Source of the DNA: Albugo candida
Lineage: Eukaryota; Oomycota; Peronosporomycetes; Albuginales; Albuginaceae
Reading direction: 5' to 3'
Assembly (NCBI GenBank): GCA_905220665.1
Contig: CAJNAR010000193.1
Span: forward strand, 28,702-92,701
DNA length: 64,000 bases
Numbering within the stretch: position 1 is the stretch's first letter; each line of letters opens with the position of its first letter. Both the position numbers and the translations under genes were made by a program. The notes beneath the pieces are model-generated. The model was given only the letters and a program-made list of their open reading frames with translations. It was not told the origin of the DNA and searched no databases. Below are positions 46,578-58,764 of the stretch, in pieces.

Positions 46578-49500
46578 GCAAATGCTTGTTTGGTTACTTC
46601 TTTTTTGCTGGTGGCGGAAAATTTAGTCGGCGATGAGACGACTTGATGGAAGGAAGGTAGCCAAGACAAAACGGATGAGTGAGCATGATTGAGCTCTGCC
46701 AAGATCAACTATTTCAGGCTTGATGCTGCCTACTTGCGTCAAGGCGATCTTGCTGAAAAGAAAGCCAAATAAAATACTGTTGAAACTTGATTCTTAGGCT
46801 CAATGAAAATGATACAAAACGACTGTTCTGGACTTTTGCGTCATGAATGCTTGTAGTGCAGATGTTTTTCCTTTACAATGTGTGATGCATTGCCACAGAT
46901 AGTGTTGTCTTGTTCAACGCGGATTTATTAATCGCGCAGTGTGCGAAAGCGGAAAGCTCGATGTGACAATGACTAAAGGTACTTCAGAAATAGATCTTGT
47001 TCAATTCGCTGTGGCGACTACTTTTTGATGAATGATACTATTAGATCGTTCACCCGTGTATAACCAAACAATTGGAAACATCATTGATTTTAAACTCTAG
47101 CACTGACGCAGAAGATTAGAAGGACCGGCTTGCTTACGTTGTATATAGCTTTGATTTGATGATGAAGGATCTTCGGCTCAAATACGTCCAAAATAATGTG
47201 TGTTATAAAGTTCCACTATGGTCCCCATTTTGGCTATATCATTTGTTATGAACTGAAGATTTTCGAACATGTCAACAGCAGCAGCGACGCCAAAGTACAG
47301 GCGGTAAGTTTCAGTATTCTTGAAGACTGGATAAGAACGGGACGACATCATGTCCGATGGAGTGCCAGATCCATGGTGCGATCTTTCATATTCTTGTTTC
47401 GTCATTCTACTATACCTTGCGTTAGTTGCGGTTCCAGATGAAACAGCACACGACCCACATCTTGAACATTGCGCATCATTTTATGGAGCGGCATTGGGGA
47501 ACCTGAGACGACTCATTCTTTTTTTTTCGCTGTCGTTGCTTCAAGCCGGCAGTTATAATTTGCAGTTTTTTCGAGCGCATGTAGGAGAACAACTTGCCTG
47601 ACGATGACATACCATTCACCAACCTAAACAGTGTTGACGTTTCCACTCTTTGTTCAAGATGGTAAACCTTTTTTGTAATAGAAACAACATATTCTATCCA
47701 TACATCTTGCTTACATTCCATTACAACACGTTGTAGCGTGTAGAACTTGTAGGGTGCGAGTGTTGCCATACACTATTTGACTATTGCCACAGACAAGACA
47801 CATCTAATGGTCTAACTTGTGTAGAATTGAAATGGTTGGCCACTAGGACGGCTATATTATTGCTTTAACGTTGATTATATTATAAACATTTTTATCTGAC
47901 TTTTTGTTGCACTTCTTAGAGTAACACCAGAATACTTTTGGCCAGTGGCAACCAAAAGAGTACTGAGTTAGCACGATTAAGCTCGATTCCGATGTGGATG
48001 CATGTCGATCATTTGTAGGTTTCGTTTCGACGCAGAGATTGGCGAAGTTTGTGCTTATGAAGAAGACCCTGGACGGTGCGAAATGCTTCAGAGCATAGGT
48101 CTACGTTGTTTCTTTGTGGCTGTGGTTCAACTTATAGCTATTCGTAATATACAAGTTGATACCCTGAAAATCCATTTCTTGAGGCGGTTGGCTGTGCAAA
48201 GGTGCATATGTTCATTTGTTGCCACTGTCGCGACTTATCGTGCTCTGCGAGATTATTAACAAGAGTTATGTATAGCTTTGCCCAGCACGGAAGAAGTTTA
48301 TTCATCCTAGTAGGCATGTGGTGAGAACTTTCACCGCGTGAGGATGCATTATGACCGAAAAGCGTTGTACGGTCAGTCAAGCAGTAACATATCTGTCTTT
48401 GCAGGAAATCCATTTTTCGACAATATATGTAATGGTTGATTTCTGTGCACGCAATTCAAAAATCTTCCATTGGTCATCAAAGGATCATTGTTTTGTGCAT
48501 ACATTATTGCCGTCCGTTCTTTCAAGAAAGGTATCAATTCTTCTTTTTTTTGGAAAATATGCTTTGCATTTTTTACACTATATCTTCATCAATGTGCCAT
48601 ACACATAAGAGAATTGGCGAAGTTGAGAAGTGTTCTGGAATTCATGAAATAAGTGTCAGCTCGTGATAAACCGCAAAAACCTTCCGCGGAGCATCGTCCC
48701 AAAGAGAGATAAGAAAAACTTGTTGCTGCGGAAGAAGAAGATTGACTCCAGTTTGTCATGGAGTTAAGTGCGGTGGGAATTTTTCTATGCATAGAAGAGC
48801 ACCCAACGACATCCAACATCGATAGCTTGGAAGCATTTGTATTGTATTTGGCATCTACCAGAAAAATGTCATTGTGACTTCGAGCCATCTCTTGAAAGCT
48901 AAGACGGACAAAGTGTATGTGGAAATTCGTCTTCATCATCGCTCACTAATTGCAACCCGCTAAAAATTTTCACAAGGGAATTCTTCGATTTACGGCCATC
49001 CAGAGTCTCGAAACGTGTGCTTGGTGAACTTCGTCAGTAAAATAAGTCCAACATCATTCCGCTAACACGTTTGGATGGTTCTTGTTGGGGTACCAGCATC
49101 ATACATTCCAAGTTTTGTCTATTTTATTTCTGTTTCAAGTCTAAGGTGGATAGGATGGGCGCTTGTGTAGACTGATGGCATATAGTTATGATACTCTTAA
49201 ACCACGCGGAAAGTTCAGTGAAGGTCAACCTGTATGTCTTGAAGCGGATTGAACATTTGACGGGTACTGTCGAGGCCTTTCGTGCTCTAGTTTCTTGCGT
49301 TATACCACGCTAATTGCGGTTACATCATCCTGCCGCATTTGTAATGGACCATACGATATCCGTTACGTTGCTTGTAAAATGATTTGCTTTTTTCATGGCT
49401 TTACGAGAGCTATATTCAATTCCAACAAGTCTGATTTGTGGCTGCAACAATTTTTACTGAAAATTGATACCAAATACTTCCATGTCTTTTACTTCCAATA

Positions 49501-51429
49501 TTTTGTGGAAAGCCGTTAGTAATGTGCACTCGTTAAATGTTGCTGCGCCTAAGGAAGGGAAACGACAAAATGTGGAAACTTCCGACCTTGTAACATATTA
49601 TATGTCTTACGTTGAAGCAGTAGCCTATCGACCAATCATATCAATTTACACAAATTAGCTTATCAGAAGTGTTTTGTCTGTGCCAATAGTGGAAACGTCT
49701 ATGTCAATAGTCGCATCCTTATGGAAGTATCAGCTCAGCTTCATACTCTGTACATTGGATGCTCACGCCATTCTCGTTATAGGGTTATAAGCAAATAATA
49801 TAGCAGTACAACATCAGTCGCCAGCTTTGTGAGTTTCAACAAACTTTCCCACGTTGCCTATAAACTTGAGCTGCCTATAAACTTGAGTATGAGCCATCAT
49901 AAGAATTTAAACAGACAGAATGATAAGATCATAGATGTTTTCAGTTTTACAACAGTCTACGGTCGCCTCTTCAATATCAGTCATCAGCCGGTGAGCTTAG
50001 CACTAATCAGCTTTTGCTATTTGAGAAATGATATTCGCAAAATTAGGTATATAAAGCCTGCGTTTCCCTCAGTGGTTCAACCAGTTGATAGAGAAACATG
50101 TGCACACATCCGTTCATGGCTGGAAGACCTTTTAGGAGTATCATGAATAGCATTGCACTATCCACGCAGTTAACTAATAGGTACATCTTATTATTACATT
50201 TTGTTGACAGTGCCAATACAGAAGAAAGCTTATTAGAAGCTTTAAACGATCCATTAAGGTTATAGCGTAGTGTTGAAAGTTGAGAATGGACTTCGTTTCT
50301 GACAAAAAAATTGCAATGGATTTTAAGAAAAAATTCAATTGCACGAGATCATTACGATAAGTTCCAGAGATGCCATAGACGCTCCAGTACGATCACAAAG
50401 TGAATCCTGTAAATTTAACATGTTGCTATAATTCATATATATACTCTATATATCATTTTTATCACATGTGTATACGCCTTTACAGTCATAAATATGATTT
50501 GGTGGTTAAAGATTGAAGACATTATATACCCGATGTTCTTCGACACTCGCAATTGAAGACCACATCGTCATCAGAAGAGCAATTTCTGTAACAAGAATAT
50601 GCCTTTCAATATAGTTTCTGAAATTTTGTCTTCCTGGAACAGTGATTCCCTATTCTATCACTACAATTAATCGATGCGGTCTCTATGAACACGCTGTTAT
50701 TTTTTTGAGCAAACGTTCTAAAGAGTTTGTACCTCATCTACTACAGGTATTCAATCAACTACTTATCGTAGCATCTTAGAAATGCACGGAAATCCTTTTT
50801 TCTTGTTTGCATTTTCTTACTTTTTATCCCAATAGGATGCTTTCTGGATGAGGTGCCTCTGACGGATTTTTATCGCAATAATTTGCTAGATAGAATATTT
50901 AGTAGTCGTAGAAAGACCCTTTCAATAAACGGTTTGACCAGAATTCTAATGGTCTTATTGCTTCTTATAAGTGAAGAATTGCAATCCTCAAACGATATCG
51001 AACGTCTAAGCTTCATGACGTCACCTAATTGAGCTAAACCCGGGAACAGCTTCATACTACACAGTATTTTAGGAACAATGAGTCTATGACTATGTGGACG
51101 TATCAATACAATAGACTAGTCGCAGACCTTAATCTATACTATTACTCTATCTAATTATCAGTCAGACTGAAAGGAACAAAATACTTGTATTTTCTACGTG
51201 ACAACGTGCTTGTAGCTACGTCAAACCAAGGAAGTATGTCACTTTCTTTCAAAAATTGCAAAAAAAGATATAACAGTAATACAGATGGTGATCCACAGGA
51301 AGTGAGAAGTGATCTCTTTAAAGAAAAGATTTTTTATCCAGTACCTCCATAGCCTTGTCTTATGCCCTATACTGCGCGCTCAAAACTAATCTCAATATTT
51401 GAAGCAATTTTATGTAAAGAAACTGCACA

Positions 51430-51663
51430 TTATTTTACTGTATGATCCACTGTTTCCCTCACTATACTTATTAGGCAACGATGCGATTTCTGTTCGGATT
51501 TTTTGATATAGCCTTCTCGCGGTTGTGTCTGTGCTAGCAAAGCGGATTTAGAAATAGATATTTGCGGTATAAATGAGGAACGATCTAAAAATATGAATAT
51601 CTCGAACCCGATAAAAAGATTTTTGGATCCTACCTTGTCAAGATTTTTGGATCCTAGCATGTC
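51430..51663 (-). other. ORF with an in-frame 8-residue tandem duplication
   Basis: The minus-strand ORF 51660-51430 (76 codons) starts with a duplicated 8-residue unit (..LGSKNL DKVGSKNL). It is produced by a 24-bp tandem repeat at 51616-51639 and 51640-51663 with 22 of 24 bases identical. The rest of the ORF has no recognised motif. Confidence 0.35.
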
Positions 51664-52424
51664 AGGAAATTAGGTATTCGAGGTATCACGATTATGCAAA
51701 AAGAGAGACCACTATCAATAATAACCGCTCATGATTAGTCACGTTCGCCTTCTTCTCCTTCGCCAAAAGAATATCTAGAGTAGGCATACTGCATACGATT
51801 CTAATCTGAATTTTTTCTTTAGTATAAGTAAAATGCACCAGAAGGCATGACCAAGTATCAATTGAATTGTCCGCGTAGAAAATGAGAAGACGATGGAAGT
51901 TGCAATTTTTGCGCCCCATCGATGTGTCTCTTGATTTGCTCCATCGCATGAATGAGGAAACCGCACGTGTACTCGTGAAGTACGTCGCTTAACGGCTACC
52001 ATTTGTAAAGATAATACCGTGCCTATTCAAATATGAATACGTGTGTAAACATCGATCTTGTTGCTGATCCCTGACTACTATCTCAATACCACCGACATGT
52101 TATTTATCATTTCTTAGAATGATTAGATAATTCAAACCACTTAATGTAATGTCTACCTGATAATCTGAGAATGTGGTAAGCACTGTAAGATCGACAAAAC
52201 AAGCCACATAGATGACATGCACGGATGGGAGACCTCGCCTCGTTGTCAGTAGTGGAAAAAGCATGGTACGATTCGTGTCTTGAATCCTTTCAATGTTCTG
52301 CGAAAAAAACAATCAGGTATACAGTTTGCTGAGTTGCTACTTCAGGAAAATCAGAGAACTATATCACTTAGATGCTTTACATGAATCAAATGAATCTTTT
52401 TCTGCTCTCATAAGCTGACTTACT
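51664..52424. other. 3' flank of cysteine-module copy 2; no gene recognised
   Basis: Minus-strand ORFs 51949-51692, 52002-51775 and 52312-52100 lack motifs. This stretch would hold the 3' end of the minus-strand gene that stops at 52425. Confidence 0.35.
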
Positions 52425-54245
52425 CTATGAGCTCTCACGTTTCCATTGAAGTGATTTTTCAAGGTACTTTTCTGCACTCAAAACCGATATCTGACGGAGA
52501 TACTGATTATATGGGAACTTTGGACCATTAATCCCCTTATCAACGCATTCCGCGCAGTTCGAGGCTTTTTCGGATGAAAGTACCCATACATATCGCCTCA
52601 CGACGGATATGAGAACAACTTTGTGCTTGCTCGTGAGACAAATCACACATTCGGCAAATGCCGCTTCTTCCCTCACGTCCTCCAAATCGTAAATCTCCCA
52701 CTCAATGGAAATGACCGTTCCAACATTAGGTTGTTTGATTTCACTTGTATCGCCACCTGACGAACTCGCTTCTCCTTCAAATGAATCTGGTTTAGATCAA
52801 ACTTAGCAATCATCCTGTTTTTTTGTTCAAAGTCGCACATCAAGTCGTGCACTAACTGCAAATCTTTGCAACCGGATTTTGACTCAAAGTAGCATGCCAA
52901 AGTTTTAATTGCAGTCGAATCCTCGTTGAGAGAGAGTAGGTAGGTTAGCTGCGAAAGTTTCCACTATTCAGTGCGTAAAAAACATTCCAGACACTTGGGA
53001 CCTTCTTTCTCATCGAGCTCTAGGAGAAAACAGCCAGGACCGGGGTTTGAGATGTAATCATTGTTTTGTACTCGAGATACTCGATCCATCCATGTGAACA
53101 CATTATGCTGAAAATACACTTCGTTAACGTGCACGGCGTCTGACATGCAATCATCGATGTCATCGATTGTTCCACATGTGTCAGCGCATATAGCGTTTTT
53201 ACTTTCCTCGTATGTGCCTGCAAAAAGAGCCATGATAAAATTGTTTTTTTCTATTTGACTTGATTTCAATCCTGTCTAGAACAACCATGCTGTTATACAC
53301 TCTGGCCAAGCATCCCCAGCAAAAAGTACCGCCGGAAGAATAAGCTTTACAAGTAGAAATGCAATAATATCCCATTTTCATGCGTTGAAGAAAATCGAAA
53401 GCCTCAGGGTCGTCTGTCAGAGCATTTTTTGTAGGATGTGACACATCATAGGAAATCGGACGTGTTCCCGCCAGTTTTAACATTTTGCCTAACCGTTCTT
53501 CTTTTGCCGATTTTTTCGTCTTTAACAGATCGCATGATTCATCTGTTAGCAGAGTTGCTGCACTCAAGCATATTCCCATCTTCATACAAAACTCTCTGAG
53601 AAATCGATAATCTGACGAATGTATCATATAAACAACACTCCAACTTGTACTTGAATGGCGTATGAAATATTTCACCAAGTAGCCAGAGTCGCTGTATGTT
53701 TTTATGCAGGTCTCACACAAGAAAGAGAGCTTGGAGTCGGATCTTTATAAGCACATCTTCGTGGATAACGATGTGCTTCCTTTCATGTATTTCGAACTGA
53801 CGCTAGCTGGGCGATCTGTAAATTGTACCACGGATAGATCAAATGAGGTTGCCCAGTCTCGTTGTTCGTTCCGAACATACTTGAAGATCGGTCTTTCGCT
53901 AAATGCGACTGGTGATGTTATGCCACCAGTTTTTTCAATAGTCATTTTCGAGCCCGACTCTTCAAATGTAGGAATACGACATATAGCTGCACCAAAGCAC
54001 CTCATCAAATTCACTCGAAGATAGCCTGATGGCCCAACAATCCAAAATGTTGTTTTTCTTTGTGTGTCTCTTCTAGTTTCTTCAATCTCCTCTACATGAA
54101 TAGCACCTGCGCACTCCAACAAGCACTTTTGGCAGTTTTCAGATACTGCTGATGACACATAGATGTTCAAAGAGTCCCAATTTCCAACGCAATATCCAAC
54201 ACGTAGAATAACTACGAGGATTCCAGTGATCATTCTCGCTCTCAT
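52425..54245 (-). pseudogene. Secreted five-module cysteine-rich protein of CCG type, copy 2; stops and frameshifts
   Basis: The ATG at 54245 opens a signal peptide (MRARMITGILVVILRVGYC). Then comes CQKCLLECAG (CX2CX5G, 54134-54105) and a C-x5-C pair. An in-frame TAA (53747-53745) sits inside module 2, yet the spacing C-x11-C-x2-C is intact across it. Module 3 follows in the same frame, a shift occurs near a T7 run (53244-53250), and module 4 contains an in-frame TAG (52966-52964) with spacing C-x12-C-x2-C-x29-C-x7-C-x10-C. A second shift near 52800 leads to module 5 (CVIC...CAEC) and a stop at 52425. It aligns along its length with the 34.8-36.9 kb copy, including the segments between modules and the C-terminal end. 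Most likely a recently decayed paralogue; homopolymer sequencing error at the T7 run is possible. Confidence 0.68.
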
Positions 54246-56933
54246 CGTGATTATTGAGCTATAATCTGTGGACACGTGTCACCTTATGCAGTATGAGTAG
54301 TATTTCGTAGAAAGTTTTGAATTAATAGCAGCAAATCATGCTGCTCGGCCAATCATCATTCACATCCAGCACAACGTTTATCAGTACATACCCTTCAAAA
54401 GATGGCAAGTAGGAAACTTCGAGTCAGCTAAATGCCGCACGCAAGCTACTCCAATATAGCATACCTATGTAATATGATATATGCGTATTGCATGCTGTGA
54501 CCATTAGCGGTTAGAATATGTGCGTAGGGTCTAAGATAGGAAGCCGTGATTAGTGAGCATCAGGTACGTTTGGTAGCGATAGTACTATATTTTTCTGATT
54601 CAAAATACAGTGCTTACAGTAGAAGTCAATGTCGTTTGGGATGCCAAGTCCATCATATCATGATCCATCTTCATTAATACCGAAGCAATGGTTTTCTCAG
54701 TAGAAAAGTCTGAAGTCAAGCTTATGAGTTCGTTTAAATGCAACAACACAGGACATCAATCCTTTTAGATCCATGTGAAATCTAATTATAATATTATCAA
54801 GTTGAGGTATTTCATCGTGTCCGCCTAGAGTGGACGGATTTTGCTGGTAAAATACGTCAACACGTGGAAGCATATCTGTTTGCGCTATTTGATCGACCGG
54901 ATCAGGTTCTTTCGAATGCCACTACAAACGTGTTCCTTATAGCATTGATGATGCGTGCCCAAGTTGGAATTTAAACCACTGCTACTGCACCACATCTAGA
55001 TATTATATCGAGCATCGTCGACCGGTCGTCTTTGTTCGAAAAAAACTCACACATGAAGCTATCTTACGGCGTAGTAATCGCGTATTATATCTGTAAGACT
55101 TTCAGTTTCGTTGCAGAACATTTAAAATTTCATTCGGATTTTGAAAGCCTGTTAAAAAGTATTGAAGATGTCAATTGCCTTTTTTGAATGAGTCACTAGC
55201 AGTCACCATATCGAAACAACGAGACTGGAGTGTTGAAAGGGAAGTAAACGCAAAATCCTGTATAATTGCATGTTGCTCGAGAATCGTGTCTATGCATTAT
55301 CGCACAAAATATGCCAAAAGCTTGTCTAACTTGCACGTAATAACACGAAGAAGGTCCCGTCTTGTAAAGGATTGCATATGACTGAAAGCAACTTTTCGAG
55401 AACGAATTGTTTTCCTATCACTTACTTCGTGTAAATCCATAATCGGATGTTCCTCTTCTCTTTTCATATGCTAAGAGTCTTGTACTCCATCAACTGGTGG
55501 ACAAGTGTTGATAGGCATAACGGCGTGCGATAAATGTTCGTAGAGAATGTCGAAGTCGCTTCAGAGCATCTTTCATGTATGTGAAGCAATTTGACTGATT
55601 AAATCATCTAGAAATCGTAGTGGTATGGACGATGAGGCTCAAATTAATTATTCCTCTTCTCCAATACCACACATCCGTTTTTGACTTTGGAAGACATGCT
55701 ACGACGTACACGATGAGCTTCTCAAAACGTTGGGAGAAAGAATTGAAGGTACGCACTCCTCTGTCATCATCTGGACGAATAAGCTCCCTGCTTTCATTTC
55801 CTAGTGTTTGATGCAAATTAAAAAACCATCAATGCCAACCTCTTTTGTATTTCTTTATTTTAAAAGAGGATTCGTTGTAAAGTCGATATAAAGTGCTTGG
55901 TACGACAAACTCAATTACCTAACTTACTAAGGCCTCGGTTCTCCGAAAGCTTCAAAGCATCAATGCATCAATGCGTGAATTTGCAATTCTGAATTAACGA
56001 GCAGCGCTTCTAGATATTCTTATCTATTCAACATTGGCGCGATTTGGTGCAAGAACCTTGACATCTTTGACATCCTTATAAGAGAATAATCTATGCAGGG
56101 ATTCTTATAAGATTTATTCAAAGTCCCCTCCTCCAAGCTGGGTACGTGCACGAAACTCCAATTCGATTATTTCAGGCTTCAACACTTCTCTGATATCCCA
56201 TTCAGCATAATGGAGCTGCATATTGACATAGCACAGCTGCTGGTGTTGCAGACCACATTCGCCACTAAATGAAATGCTGAAGAAATCTATTGTATTTAGC
56301 AATATAAAGTTTTTAACCTAATTTTTGATTTCTTGAAACATCGTGCCCCTTTCTCTCCTCAACTAGAAATCTTTTGACAGCAGCAACTATTGCAAGACTG
56401 AGAAGTGATTTGCAATAGATTTATTGAATTTGGACTGCGATAAACTTGAAATGTTGGATGTTTTGGAGAATACGAGCAAACATTTCAAGTTATGTTAAAC
56501 CCTCTCCCGGCACTTTACCTGAACAAAAAAGAAAAAAACGGAAGCAACGGTACACGCACAAAGCAACTCAAATTCTTAGAGGGCGTGAAAAGTAATCGGA
56601 GACTTGGAGAAAGAAGGACACTTAACCGCACCATGTACCTTCTTGGTATGGTCACATGAAATAATAAACAACACTGGTTAACCAGTTATGCTGGATGTTT
56701 CCGCTCGTTTTCCAGGAAAATATTGATTTTATACCACTTTTTTAAAAAATATGTTTTGTATACCTACAGTTAGCAAATTATGGTTCTTGAACCAATAGCT
56801 GAAAAAATATGGTTTATACCAAAAGTGGTTAAAGTTTGGTTTATATACCAAAACGAGTATTACACGGGAGGAATTGAAAGAAATGAAAAATACAAAAACA
56901 AGTCCAACTTATGTGAAATTATGATAAATATAT
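54246..56933. other. No gene recognised
   Basis: 5' flank of cysteine-module copy 2, then AT-rich sequence. ORFs 55175-55381, 55816-55604, 56302-56114 and 56780-56989 are short and without motifs. No hallmark of a transposon end was found next to the MULE remnant. Confidence 0.4.
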
Positions 56934-58764
56934 TCAAAAAGACCAATGCTTGTAGGCACGCTTGTTGTGGCCGTATTTACAGCATTTAATGCTCTTTTTG
57001 CTGCGCATCTTCTTGAAATCTTCTGTGGCAGCTTGAGACTGGATTCGCTTCGCCTTCTTCGACCGGCCACGCTTCTTTGAAACCATGAGTGGGTGGTGCT
57101 TTTTTAAACGGGTTAGTTTATTCATCGTCACGCATGGACTCATCTCTACCATGGGGTCGTAAGCACTCTAGTACAACTCCTTGTTCCACGAAGCATCGCA
57201 GAAAGGCTTGAGTAGCGACAGCTTGTTGACAGATCCCAAGGGCCGCATTGAGATGAGAGCATGTCCCATTCATGTCGCCAAAGTAGCCACAAAAACAAGG
57301 ATTTTTCGGATTATCTAGATCGACAGAATAGTCAAGATTCAGCTCTCCATCCTTTCTGACCTTGGCCACGAAGGATGACAGGCAACTCGGTATGATTTCA
57401 TGTTTGTCAACGACAGAGACAAAGCGCTTGCGCTCGAATTCATTCGTTGCGAAAGCTTTGAGTTCCCACCACGAAGCCGCCTTTGCGACGAATTCAACCC
57501 ACTTGATCCCTATATATTTTTCCACCGTCATGAGAAGTGGCCTCTCTCTAGCTTCAAGCATGACCTTATTCACAGAATTCACGTTCTCACTAGTCATGGT
57601 CACAAAGCGCGGACGTATACTATACGTGACAGCTCCTTTGATCTTGTCTACATCGCGTAGCCATTGCAACGTCTTTGCACTGTTTTTCTTCAACTCAATG
57701 GATCGCCGTTTGAACGACGCAAACGTCAAGGAACTAGCCAGGTTCGACGCCTGGTCGTTCAATATCGAGTTGCGAAACTTGGCGTTGAAACTTTCCAGCT
57801 GTGACGAACTCAAACAAAGTGAGGGATCTCACCTGCTTTAACTTGCAACGCCGGAATGAGCCCCTAGTCACGGTCGGAGATGACGAATACTAGAGCTTAT
57901 ATAGAGCATAGAAGAAAGCCCAGGATTCATGACCAATTATTTTTTTCTAGTCTGACATCCAAGCGACCGCGACAATTCGAATCTCATTGTTGCTGTTTTT
58001 ACAGCAAGCGACAATGAAGACTCCACCATATTCGTGCTTCATAAATGAGCCATCCAGATTGATACCGCGATCTGCAAATTCGCGGAGCACATGAATGACG
58101 GGCTTGTATGCGATGAAAACCCGAAAAAAATTCCTTACGCAACGCGATATCTGCCCTGTGTTCGCACTCGTTCATTTCATATGCGTATGATAAGATGAAT
58201 TGGTAGCGTGAGATCTGGACCGAAGATTGCGCTATGAGTCAAATGCAGGCGTAGACACAAGTCTGGTACGTCAATCGACGCCCATCATCCGTCATTTTCT
58301 TCTACACCTCAGCTGGACTGGAGTCATGACCCTTAACAACGACGAACGGGAGAGCCTAATCAAGCCAACGACGCATGAAGACTTGTTTTCACGACTCGCT
58401 TAGTATGAAGCCAAGTCAAGTTTCGTAGCGTCGCATGTGTGCGGCACGAACGTATGAGGCCGCTCAACTCCCCTACCATACGCAAAAGTGACTGCGAAGA
58501 TGCAATTTGGATTGACACGCAACACCTTGAAGCGTCTGTGATTGCTCTATATGACACGAAACTCTCGTCCACCTTTTTCGTTACATTTAATAAGCGAAGT
58601 TCATATGTCGTCGAGACTGGCCTAGTCGTGTGAGTAAAAATATGCATGCTATACCGAGTCCCCTGGCGACTATATGTCACTTGACTCTTGTGACTCACTG
58701 ACGAGCCTTCGTTGCCGATAGTTTGCATAGTTGCAAGTTGCGGATATTCCAACGAAATCGGCAC
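56934..58764 (-). pseudogene. Mutator-like (MULE) transposase with SWIM zinc finger, broken
   Basis: In minus orientation, about 58190-57950 gives VLREFADRGINLDGSFMKHEYGG then FIVACCKNSNNEI and SWAFFYALYKL. This is the MULE transposase core, with the first catalytic Asp in LDGSF near 58050. The segment 57813-57118 (231 codons open) continues through the helical region to a SWIM zinc finger, CFCGYFGDMNGTCSH (about 57297-57256; pattern C-x-C-xn-C-x-H). The end (57152-56934, another frame) is Lys/Arg-rich with a damaged C-terminal zinc knuckle (CCKYGHNKRAY). The 58764-58360 ORF may be the N-terminal part. Stops between blocks make it inactive. SWIM fingers in these transposases are thought to bind DNA. 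Confidence 0.78.

Larger units (their letters stand above)
36939..51429. other. 14.5 kb without a convincing gene
   Basis: AT-rich DNA with short ORFs on both strands. Those most worth checking are 39509-39246, 38956-38717 and 43882-43442 (all minus, with ATG starts; listed separately), 40124-40411 (+, 95 codons), 41807-42139 (+, 110 codons) and 48002-48259 (+, 85 codons, five Cys). A (CAA)n run lies near 41650-41665, and a 17-bp duplication (tgcctataaacttgag) is at 49855-49887. I see no transposon hallmark, signal peptide with domain, or RNA gene. Confidence 0.4.

Noticed and set aside
57362..57841. 159-codon plus-strand ORF
   Set aside because: It lies antisense to the MULE segment with the SWIM finger, which has clear family motifs.
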